A stretch of DNA of 64,000 nt from Demequina lutea. GTDB lineage: Bacteria; Actinomycetota; Actinomycetes; Actinomycetales; Demequinaceae. Shown here piece by piece: positions 58,759-64,000 of this stretch; positions within the stretch are counted from its first letter, which is position 1, and each line of letters starts with the position of its first letter. The notes under the pieces are model-generated. The model made no database searches and was not told where the DNA came from. It saw nothing but the letters and a program-made list of their open reading frames with translations. Location: assembly GCF_013409005.1 (NCBI RefSeq), contig NZ_JACBZO010000001.1, positions 1,116,001-1,180,000 on the forward strand, given 5' to 3'. A program made the position numbers and the translations under genes.

Positions 58759-59799
58759 CTAACTATCGAGGGAGAACGCGTGGGGGCGGGCGGCCACGTC
58801 AAAGTGCGCAGGCTCGCCCACGCGCGGCAGGAAGTGCGAAGCCTCGGCGATGGACACGTCGGCCCACAGGGCGCTGCAACGCACCCTGACGATGCCGTCC
58901 CCACGTGGCTCGAGAGCTAGCACGTTGTCGCGCACACCACCTGGAGTGGTGGGTGGCACGATTTTGACCGCTCTCGGGTTGATTGTCACGGCGACAGCGG
59001 CGCCCAGAGTGAGTCCCTCGCCGATGGCAGGTACCAGTTGGCCGTCGGCAAGGGTGAGCGCGCCTTCCACCCACGTCCCACTGAGCCAGACGAGCCCTGC
59101 TAGTGCCGCGGTGAACGCGGTACGAGGGTGCTCGAACGTGGCTGACGTCGCGCCCCCTTCCACGACGATGCCGTGGTCCAGAACTGCGATCGTGTGGGCG
59201 AGGTCGATGGCATCGAGTCCGTCGTGAGTTGACAGCACGGCGGTGCGTCCCTTCAAGACCTCCCTCAGCAGCGAGCGCATCGCTACGGCAGATTCGATAT
59301 CGAGGGAAGCGAAAGGCTCGTCCAGGAGCATGAGGCGGGGATCGCTCGCAAGCGCCCTCGCCACCGCGACCCTGCGAGCCTCGCCCCCTGATAGCGTGCG
59401 CGGTCTGCGTGCCGCGAGATGTCCGGCGCCGACTCGCTCGAGCCACTCGTGCGCGTCCGCGCGGGAGTCGGCCCTCGAATTGCCCCTCGATCGGGAGGGA
59501 AACGCCACGTTGTCGAGCACGCTTACGTGAGGAAACAACGCGGCGTCTTGAGTGACAAGTGCAATTCCTCGGGACCGCGACTCGGTGAGCCGCATGCGGC
59601 CGCCTCGGTCCGAAAAGAGCACCGCGTCGCCCAGGGTCGCGTGCCCAGAGTCGGGCTCGGTGAGTCCCGCAAGGGCCTCGATCACCGTGGTCTTGCCCGC
59701 GCCATTCGGGCCCAGGAGCGCGAGGGTTGTGCCTTCTGGGACGTGAAGTACGGCCTTGACCGCGCGTGAAGAGACGCCGACGACGGCATCGAGCGTCAT
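58759..59799 (-). CDS. modC: Molybdate ABC transporter ATPase
   Basis: A 346-residue ATPase. Walker A GPNGAGKTT near 30, signature LSGGEARR near 138, Walker B LMLLDEPFASLD near 156, His switch in LSTHDG. The C-terminal third carries a TOBE/Mop-like domain (VAVTINPRAVKI) that binds molybdate in ModC. It is last in a regulator-modA-modB-modC operon; its ATG overlaps the modB stop. Confidence 0.9.
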   Translation of the reverse strand: MTLDAVVGVSSRAVKAVLHVPEGTTLALLGPNGAGKTTVIEALAGLTEPDSGHATLGDAVLFSDRGGRMRLTESRSRGIALVTQDAALFPHVSVLDNVAFPSRSRGNSRADSRADAHEWLERVGAGHLAARRPRTLSGGEARRVAVARALASDPRLMLLDEPFASLDIESAVAMRSLLREVLKGRTAVLSTHDGLDAIDLAHTIAVLDHGIVVEGGATSATFEHPRTAFTAALAGLVWLSGTWVEGALTLADGQLVPAIGEGLTLGAAVAVTINPRAVKIVPPTTPGGVRDNVLALEPRGDGIVRVRCSALWADVSIAEASHFLPRVGEPAHFDVAARPHAFSLDS

Positions 59800-60575
59800 G
59801 GAATCACCCGCCGACCGGGTCGCGCGGCCGCGGCGACGATCAGAATCGCGAGGGCGACGAGCACCAGGCCTAGGGCCACCGCCGCTTGGGGATCGGACTC
59901 GCGCGCCAAGTAGATCTGGAGGGGTGCGGTGCGCGTGACGCCCTCGAGGCTGCCAGCGAACGTCAGCGTCGCTCCGAACTCACCCAACGAACGCGCGAAC
60001 GCGAGCACGGCGCCCATCGCGGCGGCCACGCCGATTCCTGGAAGCGTGATGACTCTGAGGATCCGAGAGCGGCCAGCGCCCAGGGTGGCGGCGATTGCCT
60101 CGAGCCTGCCGTCCCTCGCGGCGAGCGCCGCCTCGACAGACACCACCATGAAGGGCATCGCGACAAATGCTTGGGCAAGCACCACGGCTGCAGTCGTGAA
60201 GGCGACGGGGATGCCCGCCGCGTCGAGTGTGCCCCCCAATAGGCCCTTGCGGCCAAAGGCGTAGAGCAGCCCCAGCCCGCTGACCACAGGCGGCAACACG
60301 AGCGGCGCCAGCAGAATCGCGCGCAAGACTGCTCGCGAAACGCCCTTGAGCGACGCGAGAGCGAAGCCAAGGGGAACCCCAAAGATGACGCACAGGGCGG
60401 TGGCCGCCGCGGCCGTCCGCAGCGAAAGCCCGAGGGCCGTCAGCGAGGACGGGGACGCGAGTTGACTGGGTAACTGGGCCCAGTTCGCGCGTGAGGCCAG
60501 GCCAAGCAACGGCAGGACGGCGAACGCGGCGGCAACCACCGCGATCACCGTGAGCCATCGGGGGAGTCTGCCCAT
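59796..60575 (-). CDS. modB: Molybdate ABC transporter permease
   Basis: A 259-residue permease with about six helices. The ATPase-contact loop reads EAIAATLGAGRSRILRVITLPGI near 170, and ARSLGEFGATLTFAG near 210 is diagnostic for molybdate/tungstate/sulfate permeases. ATG 60575 is 4 bp after the modA stop. Confidence 0.9.
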   Translation of the reverse strand: MGRLPRWLTVIAVVAAAFAVLPLLGLASRANWAQLPSQLASPSSLTALGLSLRTAAAATALCVIFGVPLGFALASLKGVSRAVLRAILLAPLVLPPVVSGLGLLYAFGRKGLLGGTLDAAGIPVAFTTAAVVLAQAFVAMPFMVVSVEAALAARDGRLEAIAATLGAGRSRILRVITLPGIGVAAAMGAVLAFARSLGEFGATLTFAGSLEGVTRTAPLQIYLARESDPQAAVALGLVLVALAILIVAAAARPGRRVIP

Positions 60576-60579
60576 TGAG

Positions 60580-61356
60580 TTACTTCCCTGCGGTCGCGTC
60601 CGGAGCGGCGAATCCCGCTGCGGCCATGGCGGACTGACCCTCGGAGCCGAGAACGTAGTCGACGAATCCGCGCGCGGCGTCTTGGGCGTCTCCCGTGGTC
60701 ATGACGGCGATCGGGTAGCGGGTGATGGCCGCATCGGAGCCAACAAAGGGGATGCCCTCGACGCCTGGTGCCCTGCCGATGTCGGTCAAGTAGACGAGCC
60801 CCGCGTCGGCCTCTCCCGAGGCGACGCTCCCCAACACGTCGGTCACGTTAGTCAACTCAGACACGGGGGAGAGGGTCACTCCCAACGACTGCTCTATCTC
60901 GAGGGTCGCGGCTCCGCACGGCACTGTGGGAGCGCAAACGACGACTTCGAGATTGGGGTTGGCGAGGCTGGCAAAGTCGGTCACGCCGCCCGGATTGCCC
61001 GTGGGGACGGCAATCGTCAGCGTGTTGCTCGCGAAGAGTTCGGCCGCGCCGTCGATGTGCGAACTCACGGCGTCCATTTGTGCCTCGTTTGCGGAGGCGA
61101 AGACGTCGGCGGGGGCGCCCTCATTGATCTGCGCGGCGAGTTCGGACGAGCCGGCGAACGTGAGGCGTACGTCGACGCCTGGGTGCGCGGCCTCGTATTG
61201 CCGCGCGAGCGAGGTGAACACCTCGGACAGCGACGCGGCGGCGTACACGTCAATGGTGGTCGAGGTGGCGCCGTCATTGTGGGCGCCGCAAGCGCCAAGC
61301 GTCAGGGCGCCTACCGCTACCGCGGCAACCGTCGCAATGGTGGTGTGGCCTCTCAC
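60580..61356 (-). CDS. modA: Molybdate-binding lipoprotein
   Basis: A 258-residue lipoprotein with lipobox LGAC near 22. IDVYAAASLSEVFTSLARQYE near 38 carries the Ser and Ala backbone contacts typical of ModA, FAGSSELAAQINEGAPADVF follows, and the later Asp/Tyr region GEADAGLVYLTD closes the oxyanion site. GTG 61356 overlaps the regulator stop (GTGA). It captures molybdate for the cofactor of enzymes such as nitrate reductase or formate dehydrogenase. Confidence 0.9.
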   Translation of the reverse strand: MRGHTTIATVAAVAVGALTLGACGAHNDGATSTTIDVYAAASLSEVFTSLARQYEAAHPGVDVRLTFAGSSELAAQINEGAPADVFASANEAQMDAVSSHIDGAAELFASNTLTIAVPTGNPGGVTDFASLANPNLEVVVCAPTVPCGAATLEIEQSLGVTLSPVSELTNVTDVLGSVASGEADAGLVYLTDIGRAPGVEGIPFVGSDAAITRYPIAVMTTGDAQDAARGFVDYVLGSEGQSAMAAAGFAAPDATAGK

Positions 61357-61757
61357 TGGGAGGCACCCGGCGTTGTCTCGATGATGACCGTGGTGGCCTT
61401 GACCACCGCGGTCGCGACCGAGCCCACTTCGAGCCCCAGCTCGCGCACCGCCTCGGAACTCATGAGGGACACCACCCTGAACGGTCCGCATTGCATATCG
61501 ACTTGGGCCATGACAGCGTCGGCCTTGACCGCGGTTACCAGGCCGACGAAGTGGTTGCGCGCGGAACGCAATACGCCGCCGCTCTCGGGCGGTGCTACTG
61601 CCCGCGCAGCGTACGAGGCGAGGTCCGCGCCGGCGATGACCGTCCTGCCGCCCTCGTCCATGGAGGTGTCGATACTGTCGGCCTTGATCCAGCGCCGCAA
61701 GGTGTCGTCGCTCACTCCCACGAGGGAGGCGGCCTCCGAGATACGCAGATGCGTCAT
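61353..61757 (-). CDS. Mop-domain transcriptional regulator of molybdate uptake
   Basis: A 134-residue protein joining an excisionase/MerR-like helix-turn-helix (LRISEAASLVGVSDDTLRRW, 4-23) to one Mop/TOBE domain (ARNHFVGLVTAVKADAVMAQVDM ... SSEAVRELGLEVGSVATAVVKAT). It should sense molybdate and control the mod operon it begins. A 12-bp palindrome lies 16 bp upstream of ATG 61757. Confidence 0.85.
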   Translation of the reverse strand: MTHLRISEAASLVGVSDDTLRRWIKADSIDTSMDEGGRTVIAGADLASYAARAVAPPESGGVLRSARNHFVGLVTAVKADAVMAQVDMQCGPFRVVSLMSSEAVRELGLEVGSVATAVVKATTVIIETTPGASQ

Positions 61758-61773
61758 GTATGGGAGATTATCA

Positions 61774-61785
61774 CCGCATATGCGG
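61774..61785. promoter_or_regulatory. Candidate operator CCGCATATGCGG for the mod operon
   Basis: A perfect 12-bp palindrome between HerA/DUF853 and the regulator. On the minus strand GATAAT follows it, 9 nt before ATG 61757, so a bound regulator would block the -10. Confidence 0.6.
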
Positions 61786-61796
61786 GACTGTTATGG

Positions 61797-63383
61797 CTAG
61801 CGTCTCGGTGTACCAAAGAGCGACCTGAGGATCCGGTTGCCGATCTCCCGACCGGCCTGGCGCGCGAAGGACTTCACCGGCTGCGAGGAGATGACCTTCT
61901 CGACGACCGACTTCTCCTGGCGCTTGGAACGCGTGCTACCAGCGGGCTTCTTGGCCGTGGCGGACTTCTCCTTGGCCGCGGCATCGGCGGCCTCCTGTTC
62001 GGCCTGCGCCTTGTCGGTCGCCGCTACCCGAGCGGTGAGTAGTTCGTAGGCGCTCTCACGGTCCACCACCTGGCCGTATTGGGCCGCGCGAGGGCTGGCC
62101 TTGACCGCCGCCTCGGGCGCCGGATCCATGAGGCCGCGCGGAGCGCACAGCCGGGTCCACGCGACGGGAGTGGGCGCGCCCTTGTCGCTCAGCACCGTCA
62201 CCGCCGCCTCGCCGATGCCCATCGACGTCAGCACGTGCTCGAGGTCATAGGGGGAGATGGGGAACGTGTTGGCAGTGGCCTTCATCGCCTTCGCGTCGTC
62301 GGGCGTGAAGGCGCGCAGGGCGTGCTGGACGCGCGAGCCGAACTGGCCGAGCACGTCGGACGGAACGTCCTTGGGGGTCTGGGTCACGAAGAACACGCCG
62401 ACGCCCTTGGAGCGGATGAGGCGCACGGTCTGGGTGACCTGCGTCAGGAACTCCTTTGACGCGTCGGTGAAGAGCAGGTGCGCCTCGTCAAAGAAGAACA
62501 CCAGCTTTGGCTTGTCGGGGTCTCCCACCTCGGGAAGGTCGCCGAAGAGGTCCGCGAGGAGCCACATGATGAAGGTCGAGAACAGGCGCGGCCTGTCCTG
62601 GAGATCGGGCAGCTCGAGGCACGAGATGACCCCGCGTCCGTCGGGCGCCGTCGCCAGCAGGTCCGTCGTGTTGAACGCGGGCTCGCCAAAGAACTCGTCG
62701 GCGCCTTGGGCCTGGAGGTTGGCGATCTCGCGCAGCAGCACGCCAGCGGTGGCGGCGGAAACCCCGCCTATCGTCTTGAGTTCGGGCTTGCCCTCGTCGG
62801 AGTCGAGGAATTGAATGACCGCGCGGAGGTCCTTGAGGTCCAGCAGCGCGAGGCCGTTCATGTCAGCCCAGTGAAACACGAGCCCGAGCGCCGACTCCTG
62901 CACGTCGCTCAGGCCAAGAACCTTGGACATGAGGAGCGGCCCAAAGTCGGTCACCGTGGTGCGGATCGGCACGCCCTTGCCGATGCCTCCCAGCGCGTAG
63001 TACTCGACCGGGTACGCCTTGGCTGCCCAGTCCTGGCCGATGTCGGCCGCGCGCTTGTCGATGAAGTCCTTCTGCTCGCCAGGGACGGCCATTCCCGACA
63101 GGTCGCCCTTGATGTCGGTCACGAACACGGGAACCCCCGCATCGGAAAGCGACTCGGCGAGGCCCTGCAGCGTGCGCGTCTTGCCCGTACCCGTGGCGCC
63201 AGCGATGAGGCCGTGCCTGTTCATCATCTTGAGCGGCAGGCGCACCTGGGCTGACTCGGTGGCGTCGTCGCCCTGAACGAGCGCGCCAATGGTGATGGAC
63301 TCGCCGGGGAAGGTGTAGCCCGCTGCCACGACCGCGGCGTATTGGGGGGAGTTGGGGTCGGTGATCGCGTCTGTCGATGCCAT
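61797..63383 (-). CDS. HerA/DUF853-type ATPase
   Basis: A 528-residue P-loop ATPase. Walker A GATGTGKTRTLQGLAE near 60, VFVTDIKGDLSGM near 87, Walker B VFFFDEAHLLFTD near 305, a sensor VGVFFVTQTPKDVP near 335. A Lys/Ala-rich linker (about 450-490) leads to a conserved tail (VKSFARQAGREIGNRILRSLFG). The family (helicase HerA-like C-terminal) has no settled role in bacteria; DNA translocation or repair is inferred. TAAAGT-N6 precedes ATG 63383. A decayed second copy is at 50072-50340. Confidence 0.9.
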   Translation of the reverse strand: MASTDAITDPNSPQYAAVVAAGYTFPGESITIGALVQGDDATESAQVRLPLKMMNRHGLIAGATGTGKTRTLQGLAESLSDAGVPVFVTDIKGDLSGMAVPGEQKDFIDKRAADIGQDWAAKAYPVEYYALGGIGKGVPIRTTVTDFGPLLMSKVLGLSDVQESALGLVFHWADMNGLALLDLKDLRAVIQFLDSDEGKPELKTIGGVSAATAGVLLREIANLQAQGADEFFGEPAFNTTDLLATAPDGRGVISCLELPDLQDRPRLFSTFIMWLLADLFGDLPEVGDPDKPKLVFFFDEAHLLFTDASKEFLTQVTQTVRLIRSKGVGVFFVTQTPKDVPSDVLGQFGSRVQHALRAFTPDDAKAMKATANTFPISPYDLEHVLTSMGIGEAAVTVLSDKGAPTPVAWTRLCAPRGLMDPAPEAAVKASPRAAQYGQVVDRESAYELLTARVAATDKAQAEQEAADAAAKEKSATAKKPAGSTRSKRQEKSVVEKVISSQPVKSFARQAGREIGNRILRSLFGTPRR

Positions 63384-63395
63384 GGAACGACTTTA
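63384..63395 (-). promoter_or_regulatory. Leaderless promoter of HerA/DUF853
   Basis: On the minus strand TAAAGT (63395-63390), CGTTCC, ATG 63383. Confidence 0.5.
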
Positions 63396-63429
63396 GTGAA
63401 GCGACCCGCCGCGGTGCCCGCGCTACGCG

Positions 63430-63930
63430 CTATTTGGCGTCGTCGTCTTCCGTCAGGGCATCGTTGAGCTCGTCGTACAGCAGGTTGTGGACCTTCTCAA
63501 CCTGCGGAATGTCGTTGAACTCGAGAGGCTCGTCTGACGCGGATTCGACGATGAGGGTGCCGGCGCCGAAGAGCCTGTCGATGAAGTCGTGGCGGAACTG
63601 CACCGAGTTGATGCGCGCGATCGGGATGTCGATTCCCGACTTGTTGAAGACGCCTGTGCGGTACATGACGCGCCTGTTGGTGACCGCGAAGATCGTCGTG
63701 CCCCACTTGATGAGGGGCGCCACGAGGAACCAGATGAGGGCCACGGCCCACAGGGCGCCCACGACGATCTTGAAGATGTTTCCGCCGAAGTCGACGAAGT
63801 AGATCAGTGCGGCCGCCGCCGCGGTGGCGAGGATCGCAATTCCGACCGGACCGATGAGCGTCTTCCAGTGCGTGTGGCGGTTGACAAGCAGCTTCTCATC
63901 AGGCGCGAGCCCGCGTTCGAGTTGTCCCAT
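63430..63930 (-). CDS. PH-domain (DUF304-like) membrane protein
   Basis: A 166-residue protein. Two membrane helices (about 27-47 and 52-75) are followed by a bacterial PH domain: GTTIFAVTNRRVMYRTGVFNKSGIDIPI and INSVQFRHDFIDRLFGAGTLIVESA in the order of bPH2/DUF304 proteins. An acidic tail (ALTEDDDAK) ends it. Function is unknown; relatives are linked to the cell envelope. TACGTT-N7 precedes ATG 63930. Confidence 0.85.
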   Translation of the reverse strand: MGQLERGLAPDEKLLVNRHTHWKTLIGPVGIAILATAAAAALIYFVDFGGNIFKIVVGALWAVALIWFLVAPLIKWGTTIFAVTNRRVMYRTGVFNKSGIDIPIARINSVQFRHDFIDRLFGAGTLIVESASDEPLEFNDIPQVEKVHNLLYDELNDALTEDDDAK

Positions 63931-63943
63931 GAGCCCGAACGTA
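63931..63943 (-). promoter_or_regulatory. Leaderless promoter of the PH-domain gene
   Basis: On the minus strand TACGTT (63943-63938), 7 nt, ATG 63930. Nothing else is seen to the right edge. Confidence 0.4.
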
Positions 63944-64000
63944 GCAGTGCCAGGGCGTAGACGGAAGGGTCCCGCGACCCGCATCGCCCCGCAGCGGAAA

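Noticed and set aside
1-64000. tRNA, rRNA, insertion sequences, prophage or integrase sites
   Set aside because: No tRNA-like arm patterns, transposase or integrase motifs were found; the only signs of rearrangement are the remnants at 50072-50657.

Overview
This window is high-GC DNA with many GTG starts, short intergenic gaps and dense ATGA/GTGA stop-start overlaps. Gene content points to an actinobacterium: a DUF222/13E12-type HNH protein, a B12-dependent class II ribonucleotide reductase, an MgtA-like mannosyltransferase pair, a CE1758/CE1759-type flavin pair, and pirin, PadR, MarR and TetR regulators. I infer a free-living, carbohydrate-using member of the Micrococcales; the genus cannot be fixed from the sequence alone. 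I see no rRNA, tRNA, CRISPR array, insertion sequence or prophage.

Layout. 1-3.3 kb: a MarR repressor, overlapping a flavoprotein that leaves the window, faces an esterase / quinone reductase / SDR operon. 3.4-6.6 kb: ArsR-type sensor with a CVC metal motif, a TehA/SLAC1-family (TDT) permease and a disulfide reductase, a plausible metalloid-stress cassette. 6.7-9.9 kb: acetyltransferase, a repeat-bearing DUF222-HNH gene and an SGNH hydrolase. 9.9-13.2 kb: TetR plus two-gene ABC exporter. 13.6-16.1 kb: aldehyde dehydrogenase convergent with a peroxiredoxin. 16.1-22.8 kb: TetR / GH3 / GH13 glucan module, a lipoprotein and a sugar-type MFS carrier. 22.9-32.2 kb: small regulatory and redox genes (PadR-HAAS, aldose epimerase, MarR-F420/NADP oxidoreductase, pirin-GNAT, luciferase-like monooxygenase / MarR / FMN reductase, UlaG-like hydrolase, fructosamine-kinase-like gene). 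32.3-36.5 kb: a second GH3 + MFS operon facing a paralogous TetR. 36.7-40.6 kb: DoxX-type membrane protein, then two glycosyltransferases and an SGNH hydrolase.

40.7-47.5 kb carries copC and a tightly coupled tetrapyrrole operon, hemC-hemD-hemB-hemL-[18-codon ORF]-cysG/cobA-sirB, giving uroporphyrinogen III and siroheme. 47.5-50.7 kb holds an Fe-S-type regulator, a DUF2249 protein, an NnrS-like membrane protein and a scar containing remnants of a HerA/DUF853 ATPase, a second sirB 3' end and a narK-like nitrate transporter. 50.7-58.7 kb is a vitamin B12 block: adenosyltransferase, cobalamin riboswitch, a membrane-anchored transcobalamin-like (DUF4430) protein, an ECF importer with fused ATPases, and nrdJ behind two NrdR boxes. 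58.8-61.8 kb is a molybdate ABC importer with its Mop-domain regulator. The right end has an intact HerA/DUF853 ATPase and a PH-domain membrane protein.

Three themes link the genes. B12 uptake, adenosylation and consumption by NrdJ are adjacent, with one riboswitch and one NrdR control point. Siroheme, molybdate, an Fe-S regulator and narK debris suggest a nitrate/nitrite-reduction locus that has been partly lost here. Two GH3 loci are each faced by a paralogous TetR with the same operator core, TCTAC-N6-GTAGA. In addition, many genes look leaderless (a -10 hexamer 6-7 nt before the start codon), and short tandem repeats occur within or beside many genes.
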